Below, in pieces: positions 1 through 10,739 of a stretch of 64,000 nucleotides of DNA (positions within the stretch are counted from its first letter, which is position 1; every line of letters starts with the position of its first letter). Both the position numbers and the translations under genes were made by a program. This DNA comes from Misgurnus anguillicaudatus (lineage: Eukaryota; Chordata; Actinopteri; Cypriniformes; Cobitidae), in contig NC_073346.2 in NCBI RefSeq assembly GCF_027580225.2, positions 13,294,001 through 13,358,000 of the forward strand, given 5' to 3'. The notes below the pieces were generated by a model. The model was not told the origin of the DNA, made no database searches, and worked only from the letters and a program-made list of their open reading frames with translations.

Positions 1-517
1 ATGTATTTCGTGTTCCTTAGTACAGATATTAACTGTGTTGGAACTGTGCCGTAGCACACATTGAGCGTTGGTGTATTGATAGCAAAAATGCCGAAAAGTG
101 TTTTCTTAGAAGTTTGTAATTTGTCTTATCTAATAGCTTTTTTGTTTACATCAGAGCCATGGGCCCTGCGTTCTGCAGTATAATGGGGGACAGGTGGTAT
201 TTTAGAGATGGGTTGTGCTCTTTTCAGAGAGCATTTCATTGCCGAAAAAATTATATACACTCCTGAATGCGAAATTAATAGATTCATGAAACTGGGTTTG
301 TTTTCTCGGTGGAAAGGGATGTCCATTAAAGGACAAGTTCGGTATTTTACACTTAAAGCCCTGTTTTCAGATTGTTTATGATAAAATAGAACAGTTTTGA
401 CTAAAATTGGACATATGATGCTGGCCCGAGAATTTTCGGGTGTTTGTTGTATCACCCTCCACCTCTACAATGACTGTATAGGTGCACTGGAACAATCCTT
501 CCTAAAATGCATTAAAC

Positions 518-870
518 TTTCGTTTACAAAGACGTGAAACTCAGCAAGTGGTCAGGGGTGTTCACTGATATGCCCAAAAATATTTTTCCAAACGCCTTAC
601 ACCCGTATATTCTTCCGTTGAGAGCTTGAATAATAGACACTCCAGTCCATTTGGTGGCGATAATCCGCCATTGCCAATTGCAAGAATACAAACAAAGTTC
701 CCGGTGCGGAGTAATACCGTACCTCACATCACATCTAATACAAGTCAATGGAGTTGGACAAAAACTACGATAAAGCCTGTTGGAAAGCATCTTTTGCAGC
801 GATTTTTGTGTGAACATATCAGTGAACACTCCTGACCACTCGATGAGTTTCACGTCTTTGTAAACGAAAG
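518..870. mobile_element. palindromic element nested in the 326-1977 MITE
   Basis: The segment begins CTTTCGTTTACAAAGACGTG and ends with its reverse complement. The arms of about 60 bp also share a tract reading GTCAGGAGTGTTCACTGAT. The roughly 240-bp centre has no recognisable protein. It sits directly against the next palindrome at 872. Confidence 0.6.
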
Positions 871-871
871 T

Positions 872-1799
872 TTACAGGAATAGTCAATTTTCTTAAAAGA
901 AAAAATCCAGATATTTTACTCACCACCATGTCATCCAAAATGTTGATGTCTTTCTTTGTTCAGTCCAGAAGAAATTATGTTTTTTGAGGAAAACATTGCA
1001 GGATTTTTCTCATTTTAATGGACTTTAATAGAGCCCAACATTTAATACTTAACTCAACATTTAACTGTTTTTTCAACGGAGTTTCAAAGTATAAACGATC
1101 CCAAACGAGGCACAAAGGTCCCATCCAGCGAAACGACTGCCATTCTTGACAAGAAAAATTAAAAATATGCACTTTTAAACCACAACTTCTCGTCTAGGTC
1201 CTATCCTGTGATACGCCAGTATGACCTAACGTAAATGCGTAGTGACGTAGAGAAGTCACGTGTTACATATATAAAAGCACATTTGCGGACCATTGTAAAC
1301 AATAAACTGACACAAAGACATTAATTATTATCAGTTGACATACAACAACGTCGGAACGGTCCTCTTTCTCCACACTTGTAAACACTGGGGCGGAGTTTCG
1401 CGTTCGTCCTCTGTGACCTCTTGACGTCATGACATATTGCGTGTGGTCACGCTGGCGCATCACGACTGGATCTACATGACGAGAAGTTGTGGTTTAAAAG
1501 TGCATATTTTTTATTTTTCTTGTCAAAAATGACAATTGTTTCGCTAGATAAGACCCTTATGCCTCGTTTGGGATCGTTTATAGTCCTTTGAAACGCCGTT
1601 GAAATTTTTGTTTAAGTGTTGAGTTAAGTATTAAGTGTTGGGCTGTATTAAAGTCCATTAAAATGAGAAAAATCCTGCAACGTTTAAAAAAAAAACAATT
1701 TCTTCTCGACTGAACAAAGAAACACATCAATTCCCTGGATGACATGGTGGTAAGTAAATTATCTGGATTTTTTGTTTAAGAAAATGGACTATTCCTTTT
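872..1799. mobile_element. long-TIR MITE, copy 1 (family also at 49416)
   Basis: Terminal inverted repeats of about 310 bp (left arm through about 1190, right arm from about 1480) flank a core of about 290 bp. The arms share tracts such as TCACCACCATGTCATCCAAA and AATGGACTTTAAT. The same element lies at 49416-50324 with its core in the opposite orientation. The ends here (TTTACAGGAATAG and CTATTCCTTTTA) are decayed from the TTAAAGG form of the other copy. Confidence 0.75.
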
Positions 1800-1977
1800 A
1801 TGCATTTTGTTCCAATGCACCTATATACCCGTTGTAGAGGTGGGAGGTGATACAACAAACACCCGAAAATTCTCGGGCCAGCATCATATGTCCAATTTTT
1901 TGTCAAAACCGTTCTATTTCATCATAAACAATCTGAAAACAGGGCTTTAAGTGTAAAATACCGAACTTGTCCTTTAA

Positions 1978-3166
1978 AAATGCTTATATGCTAAGAGTTA
2001 TACCTTATCAAGTATAGAGGCAGTGCATGGAGTAAATCCTACAAATCATCAATTTAACATTTATTGTGGTTTTAAGCTTCGTATTTTTGTTGCTGCCCTA
2101 GATTTTGGCTGTTGACTTCATTTTGTACTCAATACGTTCAATAATATAAAATTATTTTGGAGCTATAAAACTTTAACCATAAAAATCCCCAAATCCCAGA
2201 TTTTGAGCTGTGCTAACTTTTAGTAGACTTTGAGACACAAAGAGGATAATTCCTTACCTGTGGCTTTGGGTTCATATACAGCAAGTTTAAGGTGAGATTT
2301 ACTGCTATAGACCTCTGCAAAACCTTATCTCTTTTTCTCTCAGCCCTCAAAGAAATCCTCTATAGAGGACACACTCTGGGGAGGCTGGCCAAATAACCCT
2401 TGCTATGTGATATATCACTGTATTGACTGGCAAGTGCACCATATGTATTCAACATGTGACCCTTAAATGGGTCTCTTGCGGTGGCATTCTGCTTTAAACA
2501 CATTTTGCATACGGTAATTCTCTGTATATCTAAAAGCTTAACCAATAAAGAGCACGGTAAGTCATTTTCAATAAAGACTTGCATTACTCTGCTGAGCCGT
2601 GCCCTCTGGAGCATTCACTTGGCTGTGTGTCAAAACATATTGAGCTGCCTACATAGACAAAATCAAACGTTTGATTTAAATGGTTTGAACACACCGAGGT
2701 GCCTACCTAGGCAGCATTTTTGGACATTGTGCCACTCAAATGATTCAAACCTACTGTAGTAAGCATGCTGCATAGACAGCATTTTAGCTCCTAAGTTCAA
2801 ACCTCCCCTCCTATACAGCATACTATGATGCCTAAAAATGGGCCTAAGTAGACAACCTTTCTGATTTTCACTGCATCTGTTGTGTATTTTCTTTGCACTC
2901 GCTCCCTCTGTCAGTCTTTCATGTATTCATTGACATACTTGCCCCCCCTTCACTCGTCCATGGATTAGTCAAAGGTCATTTTCCCAGATGACTGATCTTG
3001 GCACGTCGGAGCGTTCACACCTCAGCGGTCACGTTCAGTGCCAATACCCAAACACACTCACGAGTGTCACGCTAATAAAGATGGAACGCGAGCCCAGCGC
3101 TATGAAGTAAATGTGTGTGTGTCGCAAGCTGTATACATGCTCACGTGTGTGTGTTTTCCCCAACAG
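1978..3166. other. ulk4 intron, no feature recognised
   Basis: AT-rich sequence with no supported gene or complete repeat. A block at about 2600-2870 contains degenerate internal repetitions of a CATAGACA-type motif. The last 50 bases form the pyrimidine-rich acceptor region of the exon at 3167, with GTGTGTGTGTTTTCCCCAAC just before the AG. Confidence 0.5.
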
Positions 3167-3215
3167 GCTTGTTAGAGAGAGCCGTCTCCTGTCCACCGTC
3201 TTTCAAGTCATAGAG
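3167..3215 (+). CDS. ulk4: ulk4 internal exon, first in the window
   Basis: This exon is preceded by an acceptor ending CAACAG and followed by the donor GTAAGC. Its first base completes a codon begun in the upstream exon, and the remaining 48 bases read LVRESRLLSTVFQVIE. Human ULK4 has the equivalent stretch beginning RLVEESKL and containing a Phe-x-Val motif at the same spacing. The exon is only 49 bp and would be missed by simple ORF scanning; it is supported by the phase match to the next exon (phase 0) and by the protein similarity. It contributes one helix of the ARM/HEAT-like C-terminal region. Confidence 0.88.
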
Positions 3216-3380
3216 GTAAGCGTGCTACTGGGACTTCTGGATTGCTTTAGTGACTGTTGACTTGATTTATTTATTGCCTTGAGTTTTCTGCTTTCACTGT
3301 AAGCAGTGAAATTATCCCAAAACGAATAACTTTATGAAAATCAAAAACGCCATGCATTCCTTTAGAAAGTGGAAATGGTG

Positions 3381-3555
3381 CACTCTAAAAATGCTTGATT
3401 TAAAAGGGACGAGGCCAACCCATTGGGTTGTAATTTAACTTATGCTGGGTTGTTTTAACCCATTGTTGGGTCAGATATAAACATGTTCTAGGTTAATTCA
3501 ACCCAAAGGCTGGGTTCATCTCTTTTTAACCCAACCCTGGGTTGAAAATAAACCA
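3381..3555. repeat. AACCCA/TGGGTT inverted-repeat MITE
   Basis: The segment starts CACTCTAAAAATGC, a common end of cyprinid MITEs, and contains at least eight copies of TGGGTT or its complement AACCCA arranged as imperfect palindromes. The right end lacks the expected GAGTG complement, so the copy is decayed or truncated. Confidence 0.5.
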
Positions 3556-3901
3556 ACAGTGTCTGCAGAGGTGCATGAATGTGTTTTGGGGAGCAGCACC
3601 TGCTCTTCTAAAAAATACATGAAGCATTGAGTGTGCCTGTCTGTAAAGTCGTTTACAAAAAAATTACAATTGTTTGTTGACTCATACATTATTTTCTATA
3701 CAATACAAAAACATTTTCACACAGTTCATCAACCGTTGCTATCATAAAAAAAAATACAAAAACAAAGATCAAAATCACCACAAAAGAAGTCTGTACACCT
3801 TGTGTGCTACTGTCTTCCATTGGAGATTATCAATAACCATTTTTTAAAATGTACTTTCCTATAAAGAGGTTATTTTTAGTTGATGTCTGCAAGAGTCTTT
3901 T

Positions 3902-4352
3902 TTAACTCTTTCGCCAACATTCACGAGTTAACTCGTCAATTAAGAAAAACGCTTCCCTGCCACTGACAAGTTTTTCTGGCAATCTGTGTTTCCGCTATTA
4001 TCCACCAGGTGGATATCCACAACTTATAAAACCTGAAACCAACCCTTTAGGTCAAACTGTTGAAAAGTCCTTTACAAAAATGCAGTTATCTCAACTTTTT
4101 GCTCAAATTGTGGTATTTTTGAAGAAACCTACCCATATTTGAGAGGTGATAAAAAGAACAAATGAAGGTAGGATTAAAAGTTTTTTGTTGTTGTTTTTTG
4201 TTTGAAAGCAAATGTCTGTTCTTTCATTTGATTTATTGTATGTTTATATATTTAAAGAACATCATTTTAGAAATTTAACTTTTGTGAAAATCATAAAAGT
4301 GCTGGAGCTGGCTGGCAACTAAAAAAAAAAACGCTGACCGAGAAAGAGTTAA
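3902..4352. mobile_element. TTAACTCTTTC MITE, copy 1
   Basis: Ends are TTAA-CTCTTTC and GAAAGAG-TTAA. Internal landmarks are a GCCAGC-type tract near the ends, CACCAGGTGGAT near the left end, and TGAAAGAACAGAC (here as its complement). Related copies lie at 41103-41488 and 57074-57883. No coding capacity. Both ends carry TTAA. Confidence 0.65.
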
Positions 4353-4561
4353 AGTGCCACACACTAAAGAAACATTGTAATTTTTAGGTAAACAGTTCTT
4401 TTAAAATAAATTGAAACATGGTCAGGTAAATTATAATGTATTCATATTAGGCTGTTAAACGATTAATCGGGTACAAAGTAAAAGTATGTGTTTGCATAAT
4501 ATCTGTGTGTACTGTGTGTAATTATTCAGAATATATAAATACACAAACATTTATGTATATA

Positions 4562-5576
4562 TTTAAAGGAACACTCCACTTTTTTTTGGAAAAATGCTCA
4601 TTTTATAGCTCCTCTAGAGACAAGAAACATTTGACTTTTACCGTTTTGGAATCCATTCAGCTGATCTCCGGGTCTGGCGCTAGCACTTTTAGCATAGCTT
4701 AGCATAATCTATTGAATCTGATTAGACCAGGGATGTCAAACTCAGTTCCTGGAGGGCCGGTGTCCTACACAGTTTAGCTCCAACCAACTCCAACACACCT
4801 GTTTGGAAGTTTCTAGTAATCCTGAAGACCTTGATTAAACGCATCAGGTGTTTTTGATTAGGGCTGGATCTAAACTCTGCAGGGACACCGGCCCTCCAGG
4901 AATTGAGTTTGACACCACTGGATTAGACCATTAGCATCACGTTAAAAAATAACCAAAGAGTTTAGTTATTTTTCCTATTTAAAACTTGACTGTTCTGTAG
5001 TTACATCGTGTACTAAGACTGACAGAAAATGAAAAGTTGTGATTTTCTAGGAAGATATGGCTAGGAACTATACTCTCATTCTGGTGTAATAATCAAAGAC
5101 TTTGCAGCTGTAACATGGCTGCAGCAGGCGTAGTGATATTACGCACTGCCCGAAAATAGTCCCCTGCCATTGAAAGATGCTAAGGGGACTATTTTCAGCT
5201 GCTACGTAGTATCATTGTGCCTCCTGCAGCCATATTACAGCAGCAAAGTCCTTGATTATTACGCCAGAATGAGAGTATTGTTCCTAGACATATCTAGAAT
5301 ATCTAGAAAATCGCAACTTTTAATTTTCTGTTGGTCTTAGTACACGATGTAACTACAGAAGAGTCAAAATAGGAAAAATAACTAAACTCTTTGGTTATTT
5401 TTTAGCGATGCTAATGGTCTAATCAGATTCAATAGATTGTGCTAAGCTATGCTAAAAGTGCTAGCGCCAGACCCGGAGATCAGCTGAATGGATTCCAAAA
5501 CGGTAAGAATTAAATGTTTAACTCTAGGGGAGCTGGAAAATGAAATATTTTCAAAAAAAGTGGTGTGTCCCTTTAA
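4562..5576. mobile_element. TTAA-flanked foldback MITE, copy 1 (middle level)
   Basis: The element is a long palindrome ending TTAA-AGGAACACTCCAC on the left and GTGTGTCCCT-TTAA on the right. Shared arm tracts are GGAATCCATTCAGCTGATCT and TAGCATAGCTTAGCA. A second copy without the inner insertion is at 19781-20352. A hAT-type MITE is inserted in its left arm at 4728. Confidence 0.8.
4728..4920. mobile_element. 193-bp hAT MITE with 8-bp TSD (innermost level)
   Basis: The element starts CAGGGATGTCAAACTCA and ends TGAGTTTGACACCACTG (near-perfect inverted repeats with a GGAGGGCCGG tract). It is flanked by the direct repeat GATTAGAC (4720-4727 and 4921-4928). The 8-bp duplication and the CAGNG ends indicate the hAT superfamily. 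A relative of similar length is at 39971-40160. Confidence 0.88.
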
Positions 5577-5756
5577 GATGTGTGTGTGCGTATAAAACAA
5601 ATTTATATATGAATAACATTTTCTTTAAATTATACATGCTTGTGTTAAGATAGTATTATACAGTAATATATACATAATAATCACACACATAAATTATGCA
5701 CACACAAACTTTTATTTTGAATGCGATTGTTGAAATTAATCGTTTGACAGCCCTAG

Positions 5757-6387
5757 TTTGTATTAAATGTAAAGAATGGCTTGTTTAGGTTTACAAATGG
5801 TGTGTGTGTTTATGTGTAACAGGCAGACCTTTTCCTCTGAGCTTGTTCCCATCCATTGAGTTATTATGTAAATGAGGCGGTGAGGCTCTGACCTATCAGA
5901 GTGTAATATGTAATTGGGTTGCAGAGTTAATGGAGTGTGGATGTGAGGCCTTTTCAACAGCAGGTTACATTCTCATTAGAGTGGACCCTGCATCAACTCT
6001 TACCAGTCAACACACACACGCGTGCACACGCATACACACACACATGCGGGCATGCACGAGCACACACATACTTTATGTAAGCGGTTTCTAATAGGCCGCA
6101 GTGAAAAAAAGACTGAATAGCAACAATTTCTTTTAGATCCATCATGGCAATGTTTATTTTCTTACAATTTTTTAAAGGTTTCTGATGAATGGTTATTGTT
6201 GGTCCAAAACCAACAATTTCTCAGGATCGAGCCTTTGACACGTTCATATTACCTGAAGTAAAAATGACTATTACAAAGACCTGAGTTGCTTATTCAGTGA
6301 TGATAAATGCAAAACAATTTGCGAGAAGGTCAGACTTTTTTTGGTAGCCATCATAAACTTATTCAATTTAATGTGATACATAGGTGT
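5757..6387. other. ulk4 intron with CA-rich tract, otherwise featureless
   Basis: An interrupted CA-rich stretch runs from about 6008 to 6070. Nothing else was recognised. Confidence 0.4.
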
Positions 6388-6540
6388 GGTTTGATAAACA
6401 GGGCTTTGATTAAGCCAGGACTACAGTATGCCTTTAAGTAGCTTTTATAAACGTACCTTATGAAAAACATTACTGTTGTGCATCTTGAGACAAAACAATT
6501 GCACTGATATATTTTAAGATACTGTGGTGAGCGCAAGTTA
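6388..6540. repeat. dispersed repeat, uninterrupted copy
   Basis: This block contains ATCTTGAGACAAAACAATTG and a TGCACTGATAT tract. The same sequence occurs on the other strand at 57884-58440, where it is interrupted by a hAT MITE. It therefore serves as a paralogous empty site. No TIRs or coding capacity are visible. Confidence 0.55.
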
Positions 6541-7924
6541 TTTTTACAGTAGTTTTTTAGCTTAAGATTTGTCTGTGAAACCAGGTCATAGCGTCTGCTG
6601 TACCCTTGTAAGACTAGTACACACGTTTTAAAGTACCTTATCGGAAATCTGTACCTTATCGGACTTAGATATGCCGTGGTCCTCAATTAGTGGAATACTG
6701 AAATCATTGCCATAGTTGCTGATACTAATTTACCTATGGAGCCCAGGGTTACCCAATAATGGACACTTCATTAATTGATGAATGTGTAGTGGTTAATCTG
6801 TGGTTAGCAGCCATAAAATGTATACAGTAGCATTCAGGTGGAGGGATTATATCTTTGTGGACTAAAGAGGTATAATTTTTTATTTACCTCTTGAAAAAAA
6901 AAAACATTTTGCTGGAAAAAATCTTTTAGTTAACTTTTTATCCCTTTTTTCTCTTGTGGCACTGGGGGATTGAGATTTGGGTTTGTATTATATGATTGTG
7001 TGTATGGGGAAGATCTATTCAGACTAACTTGTATTTTGTAATGGTATACTATAAAACTCAATGAATATAATGTTATAAAATATAAAAATAATATTACATT
7101 TAATATTACAATGTAATGTAAGCCGTAATGCGATAGGGTATTTTCTAGGGCTGTGATGGTGGCAGTATTTTACCACTGCAATGGCAATGCACCAATTGGT
7201 GCGGTGGTTATAGAATTTGTGTTTGTGGGGGTGGGGGCAGACGCACATTAATGCATATAGCTCTTATATATAATGCATATATATATTTTGAAATATAAAA
7301 ACTGTGCTTCGCATCGTGCCGCATTACCACCTTGGGTGTGCATTATTTTCTGAAAATTAAACGGCCTGTCGTCAATTACTCCTTACTTACCTGTTCACTT
7401 CTCTCTCCGGTCCGCTGACCTGAGGTCTGTAATTACATTTGTCAGCCATTTGCGGCATCAGTGAGGTGGGCTGTCTACAGACCTGTAATATTCATGTGCT
7501 CCTCTTATTCACTCAACTGTTGTTTGCTTTGGAAATTGGCTCTGCTGTTATTGCCAGCATTATTTGGTTAGGGGCTATTTTCTGGCAGAACATCCTTCAG
7601 AATCGCCAGGGAAAACAGCTTCAATGTGATGCATTCATTCAATTTTAGCTCTTATTGTTTGCAAGGTAATTAGTTGTTAAAGCAAATATCTCTTTTACTA
7701 TCACTATTACTACTTAGTAATTTCACCAGGTTTGGTGTGGTTTGCTTTATATGGGTACATCTCCGCCCTGCAATTTTATTAAGGGCTGGTGACAAAATCA
7801 TCTGTTGCATATATCCATCACAAATTTTACCAATAACTACACTGCAAAAAAAGTATGCAGTTATTGCTTTACAATTTTGAGCTAATTCATATCAGTTAAC
7901 ACAACAATTTATTATTATAACTCA
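6541..7924. other. ulk4 intron, mostly unassigned
   Basis: At about 7147-7345 there is a weak candidate MITE (TAGGGCTGTGATGG at the left, GCCGCATTACCACC at the right), with the complementarity too decayed to delimit. The rest is AT-rich with no supported feature. Confidence 0.35.
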
Positions 7925-8630
7925 CAGGGTTCCCACAGGTCCTTGAAAGTTTGTGAATTTTGGAAAAAAAATTCAAGGCCATGGGAAGTTTTAGATACAG
8001 GTCATTGAAAGTGTTTAAATCTATTTTATGCAAGAAGTTTTCTAGGAAAAAAAATCCATATTATTCCCTGTGTAGTGTAGGATAAAATCATAAAGATTCT
8101 AGACTTTTTAAGCACACGTGCTAAACTGTTCGCTTTAAATGCTTATATCTTCTGTATACGAATGTTGATTCATACCAAAATGCTTTTTTGCATAGTTGTG
8201 TTTGAAATGAAAACGTCTCGGGTTACGTATGTAACTGTTGTTCCCTGAGAAGGGAATGAGACGCTGCGTCTCCCTTGCCATACTTCCTGCATCCCTGTAA
8301 CGTCATCTTTGGCAATATTTTAGATAGCGATATACTTCCTGGCTCCCGCGTCACCCTGTCTTTGTCATTAAGCCTCACCATTGGTTGAATTTGATATACA
8401 CATCCAGACGCACTTACCCCTGGAGGTGTCCCCAAAGTGTCACCGCAGTGACACAGCGCAAGTTCCCTCGAAAGGGAACTGTACCAATGTATCTTAAAAG
8501 GTAAAACGATGTAACCTTGCTCTCACTTGAAATGTGTCCCCACATTCAGTCCTTGAATTTGAGAGTATTGGACCTGGAAAGTCCTTGAAAAGTCCTTGAA
8601 TTTGAAGTTAACTAAGGTGTGGGAACCCTG
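7925..8630. mobile_element. composite MITE, copy 1 (CAGGGTTCCCAC ends)
   Basis: Inverted ends CAGGGTTCCCAC and GTGGGAACCCTG enclose about 700 bp. Close to each end are TCCTTGAA tracts. The centre (about 8212-8520) is a second, unrelated repeat. A second copy at 54359-55088 has the same internal arrangement. No transposase is present. Confidence 0.8.
8212..8520. mobile_element. inner repeat with AACGTCTCG(G/A)GTTACG start
   Basis: The segment has a hyphenated inverted arrangement: GGTTACGTATGTAAC, GTTCCCT and GACGCTGCGTC near the left, with complements GTTCCCT...AGGGAAC and ATGTAACC near the right. This repeat is common in carp-like genomes. It lies inside the 7925-8630 element and, in the other copy, at about 54673-54980. 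Confidence 0.65.
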
Positions 8631-10225
8631 AACTTGAATGTTGAAAGTACTCAATATATTTTTTTAAGGCAACCAGGTAACTTATTTTTTTAAGTTGAAC
8701 CAACACATTTTAAGGAGCAGGTTTTGAGATATTGGACATGTATTTTGATGGTCCGTTTCTCATTATTTTTTTTTTAATGCTTAACTTTCTTTTGTTAGAG
8801 GTCATACTGAACATGTTTGAATTGCTTCAATCACAGTTCAGCTCAGCATCCAAGCCTCTGTGTGGTTGAGATGTGGTCCATTCATCCTCACGAGTGCTAA
8901 GATGGACATGAAAGGATGCTGAAGGTTCTAATGAACATTAATGAAGGAAGAGAGAAAGAGAGAGAGAGAGAGAGGGGTTTATACTGTATGATGCCTTTGG
9001 CCATCTAAGGAAGCTTGTGAGAAGCTGTGAAAGCGGTTTACTGCAACTTTTCATCCTTTAATCCCAATCCCACAATATTGTCGGCCAGGCAGTTTACAAT
9101 ATGCCATTCTCTTTGTGTTTGGGCTTGTTTGTCTTTAAACAGAAAATTATTACCTCCTACCTGAGATTTGTTGAATGCAAATCATGACAATCCAGGAAAA
9201 TATGTAAAGAAAGATAGATACCTTGGTGTGTTTCAAAATGATTGAGAAAAAAAAACTTGTGCGATGAATTACTGCCATGCCCTCAGTGTTTGGATTGCAT
9301 CGGCCTTCTGTGACCTGACGGTAGAGATTGCATGGGAAAAAGAAACCATTAAAGATCTTGAGAGCCGAGATGTGCTCACAGCCGCACTTACTGAGCAGAA
9401 GAGGGGCACAGAAAGCTTTTAGATGTTCCTGTCAGTCTGAGGACCTGAAAGAGGAGGAGGGGGATGCGGTTTTAAGAGCAGTACAGTAGATGCAGGTGTA
9501 AGGCAGTGTCATGCTCTGAATATTTCTTGCTTTGATTCAGTGTAACATAATGGAAATACTGTAATGCCATTTGTAGGGTTATGAAATCTTTATTGAATGA
9601 ATGCATGGGTTGATGCCCAATAACACGTGGTTATTTCTTAGATGGACTTAACTGGTCAATTGAGTCAGCCAACAATTTTTTCATCAGTAGAGTAATGTAT
9701 GAAGGAAGTGTTGAGAGGTCAAGCTACCATGGAAATACATATATTATTCCTGACGAATGAGCCACGCTCGATGCAGAGCATAAAATAGCCGTTAAACCTG
9801 TGACCACAACATATCTATTCCATATGAATTACATCCAGGGTGTCGCCAAGCTGTTTTCTGCTCTAGCAGTAAACATTAAATGCTTCCTTATTGTGTCTCT
9901 GGCAGTTTATGTGTGTGTGCTATATTTATGTATGGACTGAAGGTTCCTGATGAATGCACGACCCCTCCACTCCACCTCTCCCGAGGCTCCGTGCGGAAAT
10001 AAAACAGATAAAGTAATGATTCCAGGCCTTGAAATTTCTCACACAGCCTGTGGAGGGGCTCGCAGATTCCCCTGAGACCGACCCTTTTCTATCTGTCTGT
10101 CAGCCTGCACAGTTGGCCAGAACTCTCTCTCTCTTTCTCTCTCTCTGAAACCTCTAATTAAAACCTCCATTGATTTTTCTTCTTCCCCTCTTCTACTTTC
10201 TTTCTGCTTGCCTTTGTCTGTTTAG
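8631..10225. other. ulk4 intron, largely unique sequence
   Basis: Apart from the GA and CT tracts (about 8949 and 10122-10146) no repeat was recognised. Blocks at about 9270-9480 and 9990-10110 have mixed composition without internal repeats and could be conserved non-coding DNA. The 3' end of this stretch is a long pyrimidine tract leading to the AG at 10224-10225. Confidence 0.35.
8949..8974. repeat. (GA)n microsatellite
   Basis: A short run of GA dinucleotides interrupted once by AAAG. Confidence 0.8.
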
Positions 10226-10351
10226 CATGTTTTTAATCGGCCCCTGGACCAGAGCTTGCTGCAGGATTTAACGGCGTCTTTGACCCTGGAGTCGAAAGAC
10301 CCAGACAGCGCCATCCCAGCACCTCCGGCCTTACCCATCTCCCCCCGTTAG
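10226..10351 (+). other. candidate alternative terminal exon of ulk4
   Basis: A pyrimidine tract of about 50 bases with no internal AG ends in TTTAG, with a CTAAT branch-point-like motif upstream. The following sequence is open for 41 codons and then TAG, beginning HVFNRPLDQSLLQDLTASLT. It is in the phase that the donor at 3216 would supply (phase 0). A possible poly(A) signal, ATTAAA, is at 10683. The peptide is not in human ULK4 as I recall it, and I do not recognise it. It may be fortuitous, a poison exon, or a short-isoform end. Confidence 0.25.
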
Positions 10352-10739
10352 CCTCACCCAGCCTCTTGTGTCCGCCCTGGGGGAAGATGAGATGGGCAGA
10401 GCCAAGATTCTTGCCGTCTGACAGCACCTCTGCCCTCTTTCACTGGGTTCACTTTCCACTCTGTACATTTGCAGACAAACACCTAAAACTGAAACTGACA
10501 GTCTGTTTATAGCAGATGTTGGAGTATTTGCCTGGTGGAGTGTTTTATTGTCTTAGGTTTAGGGTTAGCAAGTGGTAAGAGCTGTGTGGTGTGGTTATTT
10601 AACCTTGGGGAGAGGGTCTAAAACCCCTTTAAGCTGTTGTAAAATCACTGCAATGCTCAGCCTGGAGTGATTCATTGCTGGCATTAAACTATAGTTATGT
10701 ATAAAGGGCTCAGATGCAAAACTCTTTAAAACCCTTTTT

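Larger units (their letters stand above)
326..1977. mobile_element. TTAA-flanked palindromic MITE (outermost of a nest)
   Basis: The left arm (326 to about 517) is the reverse complement of the right arm (about 1800-1977). Ends are TTAA-AGGACAAG and CTTGTCCT-TTAA. The arms contain the paired tract CCCGAGAATTTTCGGG-like centre and AAAGCCCTGTTTTCAG. Two further palindromic elements (518-870 and 872-1799) occupy the middle. It has no coding capacity. The TTAA duplication resembles piggyBac-type insertion. Confidence 0.7.
4447..5756. mobile_element. MITE with GGCTGT(T/C)AAACGATTAATCG ends (outer level of a triple nest)
   Basis: The left end reads TTAGGCTGTTAAACGATTAA; the right end reads TTAATCGTTTGACAGCCCTA. 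After the inner foldback element (4562-5576) is removed, about 300 bp of AT- and CA-rich sequence remain. This end sequence is widespread in fish genomes. Target duplication is not clear. Confidence 0.6.

Noticed and set aside
2639..2656. 18-bp match to 34371-34388 (GAGCTGCCTACATAGACA)
   Set aside because: Flanks are not clearly alignable, so it is too short to define a repeat.
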